NCBI GenBank assembly: GCA_003220435.1
Contig: QHSL01000061.1
Span: 100,889-164,888 of the forward strand
Length of the DNA stretch: 64,000 nucleotides
Reading direction: 5' to 3'
DNA from: Candidatus Rokuibacteriota bacterium
GTDB lineage: Bacteria; Methylomirabilota; Methylomirabilia; Rokubacteriales; CSP1-6
Under the pieces are notes generated by a model. The model did not search any database and was not told the origin of the DNA. It worked only from the letters and a program-made list of their open reading frames with translations. Positions 29,273 through 37,770 of this stretch are shown here, piece by piece (position 1 is the first letter of the stretch; each line of letters opens with the position of its first letter). The position numbers and the translations under genes were made by a program.

Positions 29273-29763
29273 TCGCGCGCGCGGCGTTCCTCGTCGTGGC
29301 CGCGATCGCCGTCGGCTCGGCGCTCGGCTTGATCCTCCGGCGGAACGCGATCCACGGCGCCCTGTTCCTGGTCGTCAACCTAGGATCGATCGCGGCCCTC
29401 TATCTGATGATGGGAGCCGAGTTCCTGGCCGCGGCGCAGGTGATCGTGTACGCCGGGGCCATCATGGTGCTGTTCGTGTTCGCGATCATGGTGCTGATCC
29501 CCGGCAAAGAGGAGATCGGCCCCGACCCGCACCGACGCGCACGGCTGCTGGCGCTGCCGATTGGCGCGCTGCTCTTCCTGCTGCTGGTGCTCGTGGTCGC
29601 GCGTCGGTGGACCGGGCCGGCCGCCCCCGCGGCGGCCAGCGGCACCGCCGACGCGGTGGGGCGGCTCCTCTTTACCAGCTACTTGTTCCCGTTCGAGCTC
29701 ACGTCGGTGCTGCTGCTGGCGGCGATGGTCGGGGTGATGGTCCTGGCCCGACGGGGGGCGTGA
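29269..29763 (+). CDS. nuoJ: NADH-quinone oxidoreductase subunit J
   Basis: A 164-residue membrane subunit with five helices. The pi-bulge helix region lies in AAQVIVYAGAIMVLFVFAIM. GTG start overlapping nuoI. A VRAA repeat separates it from nuoK, whereas most other nuo joints in this block overlap or are tight. Confidence 0.95.
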   Translation: MIARAAFLVVAAIAVGSALGLILRRNAIHGALFLVVNLGSIAALYLMMGAEFLAAAQVIVYAGAIMVLFVFAIMVLIPGKEEIGPDPHRRARLLALPIGALLFLLLVLVVARRWTGPAAPAAASGTADAVGRLLFTSYLFPFELTSVLLLAAMVGVMVLARRGA

Positions 29764-29769
29764 CGGGCG

Positions 29770-29862
29770 GTGGTCGTGCGCGCCGCAAGCCGTCGCGGGG
29801 CTGGGGCCCCGCCGGCGGAGGCGCGCATACGATTTCTGGTCGTGCGCGCCGGTGAATCCTGA
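29770..29862 (+). repeat. VRAA intergenic repeat, shortened copy between nuoJ and nuoK
   Basis: The left part (29776-29800) matches the copies at 8124 and 33608; the central palindrome region is deleted; the right end resumes at the PPAEAR codons. The frame from GTG 29770 reads VVVRAASRRGAGAPPAEAR and stops at TGA 29860-29862, the same frame as the long copies. A second short VVRAG segment lies near the end. Confidence 0.65.
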
Positions 29863-29884
29863 ATTCTGGAAGTGATGGCAACAC

Positions 29885-30187
29885 ATGGTGCCTGAGAGCT
29901 ACTATTTATCGTTGTCGGCTGTGTTGTTCACGATCGGTGTGGTGGGCGTCGTGGTCCGGCGTAACCCCCTCGTGATCTTCATGTCGATCGAGCTGATGCT
30001 GAACGCGGCGAACCTCGCGCTCGTCGCCTTCGGCCGGCGGTTCGGCAACCTCGACGGCCAGGTGGTTGTTTTCTTCGTGATGGCGGTGGCGGCGGCCGAG
30101 GTCGCCGTGGGGCTCGCGATCATTGTGGCGATCTTTCGCGTCCGCCGGCGGCTTTCGGTGGACGATCTCAGCCTCATGCGCTGGTAG
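29885..30187 (+). CDS. nuoK: NADH-quinone oxidoreductase subunit K
   Basis: A 100-residue three-helix membrane subunit. The conserved acidic residues lie in [16 protein letters not shown] and [11 protein letters not shown]. It is followed after 12 bases by pdhA, not by nuoL. Confidence 0.96.
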   Translation: MVPESYYLSLSAVLFTIGVVGVVVRRNPLVIFMSIELMLNAANLALVAFGRRFGNLDGQVVVFFVMAVAAAEVAVGLAIIVAIFRVRRRLSVDDLSLMRW

Positions 30188-30199
30188 CAGGGGGAGGGC

Positions 30200-31210
30200 A
30201 TGGCGAAGGCAGTGACACGGAGTGGGAGGCCTTCGGGCCTCGGCGTCGATGCCGCCGTCGCGAGGCAGCTGCTGGGCGATATGTTCCTGATCCGCCGCTT
30301 CGAGGAGAAGGCCGCCGAGGCGTACGCGCTTGGAAAGATCGGCGGGTTCCTCCATCTCTACATCGGCGAGGAGGCGGTGGCGGTGGGCGCCACCTCGATG
30401 CTGCGGCCCGACGACTACGCGATCTCGGCGTACCGCGAGCACGGCCACTGCCTGGCGAAGGGCGCCGATCCCAAGCGGGTCATGGCCGAGCTCTTCGGCC
30501 GCCGCGACGGGCTCTCCAAGGGCAAGGGCGGGTCGATGCACCTGTTCGACAAGTCCACCAACTTCCTCGGCGGTCACGCGATCGTGGGGGCGCATCTGCC
30601 CATCGCGGTGGGTGTCGGCTTCGCCATCAAGTACCGGGGGGGAGACCAGGTGATCGTGTGTTACTTCGGCGACGGCGCCGTGCCGGAGGGGGAGTTCCAC
30701 GAGGCGCTGAACCTGGCCGCGCTCTGGAAGCTGCCGGTGCTCTTCCTCTGCGAGAACAACCGCTACGCCATGGGCACCTCGACGGAGCGCGCGCTCTCCC
30801 AGACCGAGATCTGGAAGTTCGCCGAGACCTACGGTGTTCCCGGCGAGCGCGTGGACGGCATGGACGTGCTGGCGATCCGCGAGGCGGTCGGCCGGGCGGT
30901 GGCCCGGGCGCGGAAGGACAAGACCCCGTCGCTCATCGAGGCCGACACCTACCGCTTCCGCGGGCACTCCATGCGCGATCCGGCGGGCGCGGTCTATCGC
31001 ACCAAGGAAGAGGTCGAGCGGGAGAAGCTCCGGGATCCGATCGTCCTGTTCCGCGAGCAGGTCGTGAGCGCGGGCGTGCTGTCGGAGGCGGACGTGCGCG
31101 CGGTCGAGAAGGACGTCAGCGACCGGGTCGACGAGGCGGTGGCGTTCGCGGACGGGTCGCCGGAGCCGCCGAGCGAGTGGCTCTTCACCGACATCTACAA
31201 GGAGTCGTGA
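30200..31210 (+). CDS. pdhA: Pyruvate dehydrogenase E1 component, alpha subunit
   Basis: A 336-residue thiamine-diphosphate enzyme subunit that decarboxylates pyruvate. The cofactor motif GDGAVPEGEFHEALNLAA ends in ENNRYAMGT, and the phosphorylation-loop-like segment is YRFRGHSMRDP. A strong GGGGGAGGG site precedes the ATG. The heterodimeric E1 type with the order A-B-C-lpd is clear. A related 2-oxo acid such as acetoin cannot be excluded from sequence alone. Confidence 0.92.
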   Translation: MAKAVTRSGRPSGLGVDAAVARQLLGDMFLIRRFEEKAAEAYALGKIGGFLHLYIGEEAVAVGATSMLRPDDYAISAYREHGHCLAKGADPKRVMAELFGRRDGLSKGKGGSMHLFDKSTNFLGGHAIVGAHLPIAVGVGFAIKYRGGDQVIVCYFGDGAVPEGEFHEALNLAALWKLPVLFLCENNRYAMGTSTERALSQTEIWKFAETYGVPGERVDGMDVLAIREAVGRAVARARKDKTPSLIEADTYRFRGHSMRDPAGAVYRTKEEVEREKLRDPIVLFREQVVSAGVLSEADVRAVEKDVSDRVDEAVAFADGSPEPPSEWLFTDIYKES

Positions 31211-31211
31211 G

Positions 31212-32201
31212 ATGGCGGTGATGACCTATCGCGAGGCCCTGAACTTGGCGCTGCGCGAGGAGATGCGGCGCGACGGACGCGTGTTCGTGATCGGCGAGGA
31301 GGTCGGCCTGTACGAGGGCGCCTACAAGGTGACGCAGGGGCTCTTGAAGGAGTTCGGGCCGCAGCGCGTCGTCGACACGCCGATCGCCGAATCGGGCTTC
31401 ACCGGCGTCGGCATCGGCGCGGCCATGGTGGGGCTGCGACCCATCATCGAGATGATGACGTTCAACTTCGCGCTGCTGGCGCTCGACCAGATCGTCAACT
31501 CGGCGGCGAAGATGTGCTACATGTCCGGCGGCCAGTTCAACGTCCCGATCGTGATCCGGGGCCCCGGCGGACCCGCCGCTCAGCTCGCGGCGCAGCACTC
31601 GCAGTCGATGGAGACGTACTTCTATCACGTGCCGGGCCTGAAGGTCGTCCGCCCGACGACGCCGATGGACGCCAAGGGGCTGCTGAAATCATCGATCCGC
31701 GACGACAATCCTGTCATCTTCATCGAGTCCGAGACGCTCTACAACGTCAAGGGTGAGGTCCCGGAGGATCCCGAGTTCCTCATTCCCCTCGGTGAGGCGG
31801 TCGTGCGCCGCGAGGGGACCGACGTGACCGTCATCGCCTACATGGGCATGATGTACCGCGCGATGGAGGCGGCGGAGGAGCTTGAGAAGGAAGGGATCTC
31901 GGTGGAGCTCGTCGACCCGCGCACGCTGCGACCGATGGACACGGAGACCATCATCAACTCGGTGCGCAAGACCCATCGTTGTGTCGTCGTGGAGGCCGGC
32001 GCCGGGTTCGCGGGCATGGGCTCGGAGATCGGCGCGTTCATCACCGAGCAGGCCTTCGACGATCTGGACGCGCCGGTGGAGCGCGTGACCGGCGCGAACG
32101 CGCCGATGCCGTACGCGCGCAACCTCGAGAAGCTCAAGACCCCGTCGAAGGACAAGATCGTAGCCGCGATCCGCCGCGTGTGCGGGGCGAACGGGAGCTG
32201 A
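31212..32201 (+). CDS. pdhB: Pyruvate dehydrogenase E1 component, beta subunit
   Basis: A 329-residue transketolase-like partner of pdhA. Motifs are VFVIGEEVGLYEGAYKVTQG, DTPIAESGFTGVGIGAAM and RPTTPMDAKGLLKSSIRD. It starts one base after the pdhA stop; pdhC follows after three bases. Confidence 0.94.
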   Translation: MAVMTYREALNLALREEMRRDGRVFVIGEEVGLYEGAYKVTQGLLKEFGPQRVVDTPIAESGFTGVGIGAAMVGLRPIIEMMTFNFALLALDQIVNSAAKMCYMSGGQFNVPIVIRGPGGPAAQLAAQHSQSMETYFYHVPGLKVVRPTTPMDAKGLLKSSIRDDNPVIFIESETLYNVKGEVPEDPEFLIPLGEAVVRREGTDVTVIAYMGMMYRAMEAAEELEKEGISVELVDPRTLRPMDTETIINSVRKTHRCVVVEAGAGFAGMGSEIGAFITEQAFDDLDAPVERVTGANAPMPYARNLEKLKTPSKDKIVAAIRRVCGANGS

Positions 32202-32204
32202 GCG

Positions 32205-33575
32205 ATGGCCGTCACGAAGGTCGTCATGCCCAAGCTTTCCGAGGCCATGGAGAGCGGCAAGATCATCAAGTGGCTCAAGAAGGAAGGCGACCGGATCCAG
32301 GGCGGGGACATCCTGGCCGAGGTCGAGACGGACAAGGCCGACATCGAGATGGAGGCGTTCGGCGCTGGCGTGCTGCGGAAGATCCTGGCGCCGGCCGGTG
32401 AGAGCGTGCCCGTGGGCGCGCTCATCGGCGTCATCGCCGAGCCGGGCGACGACGTCTCGGCGCTCCTCGCGAGCGCGCCCGCACCGGCGCTTCCGAGCGG
32501 CGCACCGGCGCTTCCGAGCGCCGCTCCGGCGCTTCCGAGCGCCGCTCCGGCGCTCACCAGCGCCGCTGACGTCCCGCCGGCGCGCCCCGCCGCACCGGCG
32601 GCGAGCGCTCCGGCGCCGCCCGCCCCAGCCCCGAGCCCCGTCGCACCGCTCCGCCCGGCCACGGTGGCTCCGTCGGCACCGACGCCGATGCGGCCGGCGG
32701 CGGTGACGAGCGCGCCGGCCGCCCAGCCGTCCGGCGGGCGCGTGAAGGCCTCGCCGCTGGCGAAGAAGATCGCCGCCCAGACGGGCGTCGACCTGAGGCT
32801 GCTCCAGGGCACGGGCCCGGGCGGCCGCATCGTGCGGCGAGACGTCGAGACCGCGGGCGCCGCACCCGCGGCGGTGCGCACCGTCAGCGACGCCGAGTTC
32901 GAGGACCGCCCGCTCTCCCCGATGCGCGCCGCGATCGCCCGACAGATGCCGCTGTCGAAGGGGCCGGTGCCGCACTTCTACGTCACGAACGAGGTCGCGA
33001 TGGACCGTGCGTGGGAGCTCCGCGAAGAGCTCAACGCGCTGGAGGGCCAGCCGAAGATTTCCCTGAACGACCTGATCATCCGCGCCTGCGCCCTGGCGCT
33101 CCTGCAGCACCCCGGCGTCAACGCCTCCTTCCGCGGCGACGCGATCCGCGTCTTCCATCGGGCGCACATCGGCATCGCCGTCGCGCTCGAGGAAGGGCTC
33201 ATCACACCGGTGCTGCGTGACTGCCACGCCAAGTCGCTGACCCAGATCGCCGTCGAGTCCCGCGAGCTGGCCGAGCGCGCGCGTGTGCGGAAGCTGCGCG
33301 CCCAGGAGCTGTCGGGCGCGACGTTCTCGATCTCGAACCTCGGCATGTTCGACGTCGCCGAGTTCTCGGCCATCATCAACCCCCCCGAGGGCGCGATCCT
33401 CGCGGTCGGCTCGGTCCGCCGGGTGCCGGTGGTGGACGACGCGGGCCTGGGCGTCGGCCGGCGCATGGCGCTGACGATCTCGTGCGATCACCGCGTGATG
33501 GACGGCGCGATGGGCGCCCGGTTCCTGCAGGACGTCAAGCGCCTGCTCGAGGAGCCGCTGCGGCTGCTGATATGA
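32205..33575 (+). CDS. pdhC: Dihydrolipoamide acetyltransferase, E2 component
   Basis: A 456-residue acyltransferase with one lipoyl domain (lipoyl-lysine in VETDKADIEMEAFG, about residue 45). A long Ala/Pro linker follows, then a subunit-binding domain (VKASPLAKKIAAQTGVDL) and a catalytic domain with the HRxxDG motif in SCDHRVMDGAMGARF. The linker contains four 21-base repeats. The catalytic domain begins compactly after the binding domain (PLSPMRAAIARQM). LipA supplies its cofactor. Confidence 0.94.
   Translation: MAVTKVVMPKLSEAMESGKIIKWLKKEGDRIQGGDILAEVETDKADIEMEAFGAGVLRKILAPAGESVPVGALIGVIAEPGDDVSALLASAPAPALPSGAPALPSAAPALPSAAPALTSAADVPPARPAAPAASAPAPPAPAPSPVAPLRPATVAPSAPTPMRPAAVTSAPAAQPSGGRVKASPLAKKIAAQTGVDLRLLQGTGPGGRIVRRDVETAGAAPAAVRTVSDAEFEDRPLSPMRAAIARQMPLSKGPVPHFYVTNEVAMDRAWELREELNALEGQPKISLNDLIIRACALALLQHPGVNASFRGDAIRVFHRAHIGIAVALEEGLITPVLRDCHAKSLTQIAVESRELAERARVRKLRAQELSGATFSISNLGMFDVAEFSAIINPPEGAILAVGSVRRVPVVDDAGLGVGRRMALTISCDHRVMDGAMGARFLQDVKRLLEEPLRLLI
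32481..32564 (+). repeat. 21-base tandem repeats in the E2 linker
   Basis: Four in-frame units starting at 32481, 32502, 32523 and 32544 encode APALPSG, APALPSA, APALPSA and APALTSA. They form part of the flexible arm that lets the lipoyl domain swing between active sites. Copy number could vary between strains. Confidence 0.85.
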
Positions 33576-33748
33576 CCCGGTGCGTTGCCGCCCGAACGTC
33601 GGGAGCCGTGCGCGCCGCAGGCCGTCGCGGGGCCGCCGTGCGAGCCGCAGGGCGGCCCGGGGGCTGGGGCCCCCAGGCCCGAGGCGAGCGATCCGAACAG
33701 GCCCCACCGGCCGAGGCGCGGCTATGGGCGGAGGCGCCCCGACGGTGA
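33572..33748 (+). repeat. VRAA intergenic repeat between pdhC and lpd, with bridging micro-ORF
   Basis: The repeat core is 33608-33722, about 92 percent identical to 8124-8239 by eye. A 58-codon frame begins at ATG 33572, overlapping the pdhC stop as ATGA, and ends at TGA 33746-33748, overlapping the lpd GTG as GTGA. It contains VRAAGRRGAAVRAAGRPGG, WGPQARGERSEQ and PPAEARL. The middle holds a GGGGGCTGGGGCCCCCAG palindrome. Confidence 0.8.
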
Positions 33749-35127
33749 ATCATAAAATGGACGTCGCGGTGATCGGCACCGGCCCCGGCGGCTACGTCGC
33801 CGCGATCCGCTGCGCCCAGCTCGGCCTCACCGTCGGGGTCGTGGAGGACGACCGGCCGGGCGGCGTGTGCCTGAACTGGGGCTGCATTCCCACCAAGGCG
33901 CTGCTGCGGAACGCGGAGGTCGTGACGCTCCTCGGCCGCGCCGCCGAGTTTGGGATCCGCCTGAGCGGCTTCGAGGTGAGCTACGCCGAGGCGGTCCAGC
34001 GCAGCCGGCGCGTCGCCGACCGCATGGCCAAGGGGGTCGAGTTTCTCTTCCGGAAGAACAAGATCACGCTGTTCCCCGGGCGTGGGACGCTCAAGTCCAA
34101 GAACCTGGTGGAGGTGAAGGGAGCGAGCGGCGCGCCCGAGACGCTCGAGGCGCGCGCCGTGATTCTGGCCACCGGGTCAGAGCCGAAGTCGCTGCCCGGC
34201 GTCGCCATCGACGAGAAGACCGTGATCTCCTCGACCGGCGCGGTGCGCAACGAGCGCGCACCGAAGTCGCTCGCCGTCATCGGCGCGGGCGCGGTCGGCG
34301 TCGAGTTCGCCGACGTCTACGCCACGTACGGCGTCCAGGTCACGCTGCTCGAGGCGCTGCCGCGGATCGTGCCCCTCGAGGACGAAGAGGTCGCCAAGGA
34401 GCTGACCCGCACGTTCACGCGCCGCGGGATCACCGTCAGGACCGGCGTCAAGGTGGCGTCGGTCGCGCCCGGCGGTCCCGGCCTTGTCGTCGAGACCGAC
34501 GGCGGCAAGCTCGAGGTCGAGCAGGTGCTCATGGCGGTCGGACGCGCGGCGAAGGTGACCGGGCTGGGGCTGGAGTCCGTCGGGGTCCAGCTCGAGCGCG
34601 GGTTCGTCAAGGTCTCGCCCCTCATGGAGACGTCGGTGAAGGGGCTCTACGCGATCGGCGACATGGCCGGCGCGCCGCTGCTCGCCCACAAGGCGATGGC
34701 CGAGGGCGTCGTGGCAGCCGAGGCGATCGCCGGGCGCGCCCCACGGCCCCTCGACTACGGCAACATCCCGTCGTGCACCTACTGCCGCCCGCAGATCGCG
34801 TCGATCGGGTCGACCGAGGCGCGCGCGCGGGAGGGGGGCCGCGACGTGACCGTCGGCAAGTTCCCGTTCACGGCGAGCGGCAAGGCGGTCGCGCTGGGCG
34901 ACACCGAAGGGTTCATCAAGGTCGTGGCCGACAAGGCGACCGGTGAGCTCGTCGGGGTCCACATCGTCGGCCCCGAGGCGACCGAGATCATCCACGAGTT
35001 TGCCGTCGGGCGAACGCTGGAAGCCACGCTCGAAGAGATCATCCACACGATCCACGCCCACCCAACCTTGTCCGAGGCGGCGCTCGAGGCCACGCTCGCC
35101 GCGCTCGGGCAGGCGATCCACATCTGA
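33745..35127 (+). CDS. lpd: Dihydrolipoyl dehydrogenase, E3 component
   Basis: A 460-residue flavoenzyme that reoxidises dihydrolipoamide with NAD. The FAD site is VIGTGPGGYVAAI, the redox disulfide lies in GGVCLNWGCIPTKALL, the NAD site is VIGAGAVGVEFADVYATYG, and the dimer-interface His-Glu motif is HAHPTLSEAALEA. GTG 33745 is chosen because GGAGG (33730-33734) precedes it and it overlaps the stop of the bridging micro-ORF; ATG 33724 and ATG 33757 are in frame alternatives. Confidence 0.94.
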   Translation: MNHKMDVAVIGTGPGGYVAAIRCAQLGLTVGVVEDDRPGGVCLNWGCIPTKALLRNAEVVTLLGRAAEFGIRLSGFEVSYAEAVQRSRRVADRMAKGVEFLFRKNKITLFPGRGTLKSKNLVEVKGASGAPETLEARAVILATGSEPKSLPGVAIDEKTVISSTGAVRNERAPKSLAVIGAGAVGVEFADVYATYGVQVTLLEALPRIVPLEDEEVAKELTRTFTRRGITVRTGVKVASVAPGGPGLVVETDGGKLEVEQVLMAVGRAAKVTGLGLESVGVQLERGFVKVSPLMETSVKGLYAIGDMAGAPLLAHKAMAEGVVAAEAIAGRAPRPLDYGNIPSCTYCRPQIASIGSTEARAREGGRDVTVGKFPFTASGKAVALGDTEGFIKVVADKATGELVGVHIVGPEATEIIHEFAVGRTLEATLEEIIHTIHAHPTLSEAALEATLAALGQAIHI

Positions 35128-35153
35128 CCCGACCGGCCAAACGCCGCGCGCGA

Positions 35154-37160
35154 GTGGCGGCGGCGCCTGCCGCGCCGCCCACGTGGCGACGCGCTCGCAG
35201 CTGGATCGTGGTCGGCGCGGTCGTTGCGACCTTCATCGCCTTCGCCCCGTCGGTGCTGAGCCAGTTCGTCGATTGGGACGACCTCGAGAACTTCACCGTC
35301 AACCCGTTCTACCGCGGGCTCGACTGGAGCCACCTCAAGTGGATGTGGACGACCACGCTCCTCGGCCACTACGTCCCCGTCACGTGGATGACGCTGGGCG
35401 CCGACTATCTCGTCTGGGGGATGAATCCGGCCGGCTACCATCTCACCAACGTCGTCCTGCATTGCGCGAACGTGGCGCTCGTCTATCTCGTCGCGCTGCG
35501 TCTGCTCGGTGCGGCGATGGGGGCGCTCGCGGGTGACCCCCTCCCGTGGCGACTCGGCGCGGCCTTCGCGGCGCTCGTCTTCGGGGTGCATCCGCTGCGC
35601 GTCGAGTCCGTGGCGTGGATCACCGAGCGGCGCGACGTCCTCTCCGGGTTCTTCTACCTGTTCGCGATTCTCGCGTACCTGCGCGACGCCGACGCGGAGC
35701 CGGGGCGGTCCATCCGTCGGCGGGCGTGGTACTGGGTCGCGCTCGGAAGCTTCGCGTTGGGCCTTCTCGCCAAGGCGATGGTCGTGACGCTCCCGCTCGT
35801 CCTCCTCGTGCTGGACGTGTACCCGCTGCGGCGTGTCGGGGGCGCGCGGGGCTGGTGGAACGCGGAGACGCGCCGGCGGTGGTTCGAGAAGCTCCCCTTC
35901 CTCGTCGGGAGCGCCGTCGTGATCCCGATCGCTCTCGTCGCCGCCCGGAGGGGCGCCAACCTGGTCCCGATCGCCGGCCTCGGGATCGCGGACCGTCTCG
36001 CGATCGGCGTCTACGGGTTGGCCTTCTATGTGCGGAAGATGGTCGCGCCGCTCGGGCTCTCCCCGTTCTACGCGCTGAGAACACCGCTCGAGCCGCTGGG
36101 CGCGCCCTTCGTCGTGAGCGGCCTCGTGGTGGCCGGCGTCACCGTGGCGGCGATCCGGCTGCGCCGGCGCTGGCCCGCCCTGGGCGCCGCCTGGCTCGTG
36201 TACGTCGGCACGCTCGTGCCGGTGTCCGGCGTCTTCCAGAACGGACCGCAGATCGCGGCCGACCGGTACAGCTACCTCCCGTCGCTTCCGTGGGCCGTGC
36301 TGCTCGGCGCGGGCGCGATCGTGGCTTGGCGCGTGTGGAGCGAACGGCGTGGGCGGGCCCCGGCACTCGCCGTGCCCGCCGCCGCCGCACTCGTGGTGAT
36401 CGTTCTCGCGGTGCTCACCTGGCTCCAGGCCTCTCTCTGGCGCGACTCGGAGCGGCTCTGGTCTCACGCGCTCGCGATTGATCCGTCGTCGATGGTCCAC
36501 TCGCACCTGGCCAACCTGCGCCGGCAGCAGGGGCGCTGGGCCGACGCCGACGAGCACTACCGCGCGGCCACGTCGATGCGGCCCGATGCCGCCCACCTCC
36601 AGGTCAACTGGGGGATCGCGCTCGCCCAGCAGGGGAAGCTCGGCGAGGCGGTCAACCGTTATCGCGAGGCGCTCCGCATCTCACCGCGGAGCGCCGACGC
36701 CCACCACCACTGGGGCAACGCGCTGTTCGCCATCGGCGAGCTCGACGAAGCGATCGGCCACTACCGCGAGGCGGTCCGGATCGATCCCGACGCCGCGGAG
36801 GTCTATAGCAACTGGGGCCGGGCCCTGGCGCAGCAGGGCAAGCGGAACGCGGCGATCGCCATGTATCGCGAGGCCCTGCGCGTCGCGCCGCACAGCGTTC
36901 CTCATTACAACTGGGGCAACGCGCTGTTCGCGGCGGGAGAGTTCGAGGAAGCCATCCAGCACTACCGTGAAGCGGTCGGCATCAACCCCGACGCGGCGGA
37001 GGCCTACAACAACTGGGGCCGCGCCCTGGCGCAACAGGGCAGGTGGGACGAGGCGATCGACAAATATCGCCAGGCCCTGCGCATTCGACCCATCTACCCA
37101 CTGGCGTCGGCCAACCTGGATGAGGCCCTCGCGCGCGCTGGCAGAGCGCCGGCGCGCTGA
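35154..37160 (+). CDS. TMTC-like multi-pass membrane protein with C-terminal TPRs
   Basis: A 668-residue protein. About ten hydrophobic segments fill residues 15-440, then at least six tetratricopeptide repeats follow (about 450-660). The first loop (DWDDLENFTVNPFYRGL) and FGVHPLRVESVAWITERRDV match bacterial relatives of the TMTC proteins, which have a GT-C-like membrane fold and are linked to O-mannosylation in animals. The bacterial role is not established; glycan transfer is a guess. GTG start. It converges on a reverse-strand gene with a 19-base gap. Confidence 0.82.
   Translation: MAAAPAAPPTWRRARSWIVVGAVVATFIAFAPSVLSQFVDWDDLENFTVNPFYRGLDWSHLKWMWTTTLLGHYVPVTWMTLGADYLVWGMNPAGYHLTNVVLHCANVALVYLVALRLLGAAMGALAGDPLPWRLGAAFAALVFGVHPLRVESVAWITERRDVLSGFFYLFAILAYLRDADAEPGRSIRRRAWYWVALGSFALGLLAKAMVVTLPLVLLVLDVYPLRRVGGARGWWNAETRRRWFEKLPFLVGSAVVIPIALVAARRGANLVPIAGLGIADRLAIGVYGLAFYVRKMVAPLGLSPFYALRTPLEPLGAPFVVSGLVVAGVTVAAIRLRRRWPALGAAWLVYVGTLVPVSGVFQNGPQIAADRYSYLPSLPWAVLLGAGAIVAWRVWSERRGRAPALAVPAAAALVVIVLAVLTWLQASLWRDSERLWSHALAIDPSSMVHSHLANLRRQQGRWADADEHYRAATSMRPDAAHLQVNWGIALAQQGKLGEAVNRYREALRISPRSADAHHHWGNALFAIGELDEAIGHYREAVRIDPDAAEVYSNWGRALAQQGKRNAAIAMYREALRVAPHSVPHYNWGNALFAAGEFEEAIQHYREAVGINPDAAEAYNNWGRALAQQGRWDEAIDKYRQALRIRPIYPLASANLDEALARAGRAPAR
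36711..37112 (+). repeat. Two-TPR super-repeat, 201-base period
   Basis: Within the TPR region, units starting WGNALFAIGELDEAI and WGRALAQQGKRNAAI alternate. The 201-base block 36711-36911 is repeated at 36912-37112 with high DNA similarity, so this region grew by duplication of TPR pairs. Confidence 0.75.
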
Positions 37161-37179
37161 GGCCCGCGCCGGCCTCCCC

Positions 37180-37770
37180 TCAGTGGTGGTGCAGGAAGGG
37201 TAGCGTGAAGAGCGGGACGAAGCCGTTCAGGGCGAGCACGGTGCCCAGCAGCGCCAGGATCAGCGAGAACCAGAACATCGGGCGCGAGCTCGAGAGAATC
37301 GAGACCGACGCAGACACGATCGCGACCTGCAGGAACACCTCGCCGAACTCGAAGTACGGATGGCGGTCCCGGTGGCGGTCCCGGACCTGCTCGAGCTTCT
37401 TGGCGTCCTTCTCGATGTCCTTCTTTTCGGCGTTGTAGCGTTTCTCCTCCTCGGCGAACTTCGCGGCGAGCGTCTCGAACTTGGCCCGCTCCGCGCCCTT
37501 GAGGCTCGAGGGCTCGGCCAGGTTCGTCTCCAGCAGGAGCTTCTGGCCCCGGTACTGGTGCTCGCGGATCACCTTGGCCTGGTAGAAGGCCCACTGGTCG
37601 GACGACTGCTGCTGGGCCAGCAGCATCTCCTTGACCGAGTTGTTGCCGCCGAGCGACGCGATCGAGAGCACGACCGCGTAGATCGCGGTGGTCAGGGCGA
37701 CACGCCGGCTGAAGCTCCTCTCGGCGTGCTCGTGCAGCTCGTCCGGGTTCGGGAGCTCGACCTCAGCCAT
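37180..37770 (-). CDS. DUF4337 family membrane protein
   Basis: A 196-residue protein. It has an N-terminal helix (RRVALTTAIYAVVLSIASLG), the motif NNSVKEMLLAQQQSSDQWA then FYQAKVIREHQY, a charged coiled-coil centre (about residues 85-135), and two C-terminal helices. These features match DUF4337, whose function is unknown. It is last in a reverse-strand trio and overlaps the YtxH-like gene by eight bases. Confidence 0.85.
   Translation of the reverse strand: MAEVELPNPDELHEHAERSFSRRVALTTAIYAVVLSIASLGGNNSVKEMLLAQQQSSDQWAFYQAKVIREHQYRGQKLLLETNLAEPSSLKGAERAKFETLAAKFAEEEKRYNAEKKDIEKDAKKLEQVRDRHRDRHPYFEFGEVFLQVAIVSASVSILSSSRPMFWFSLILALLGTVLALNGFVPLFTLPFLHHH

Noticed and set aside
32481..32564. 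Tandem repeat as a non-coding element
   Set aside because: The units are 21 bases, in frame, and encode the usual Ala/Pro linker of an E2 protein.
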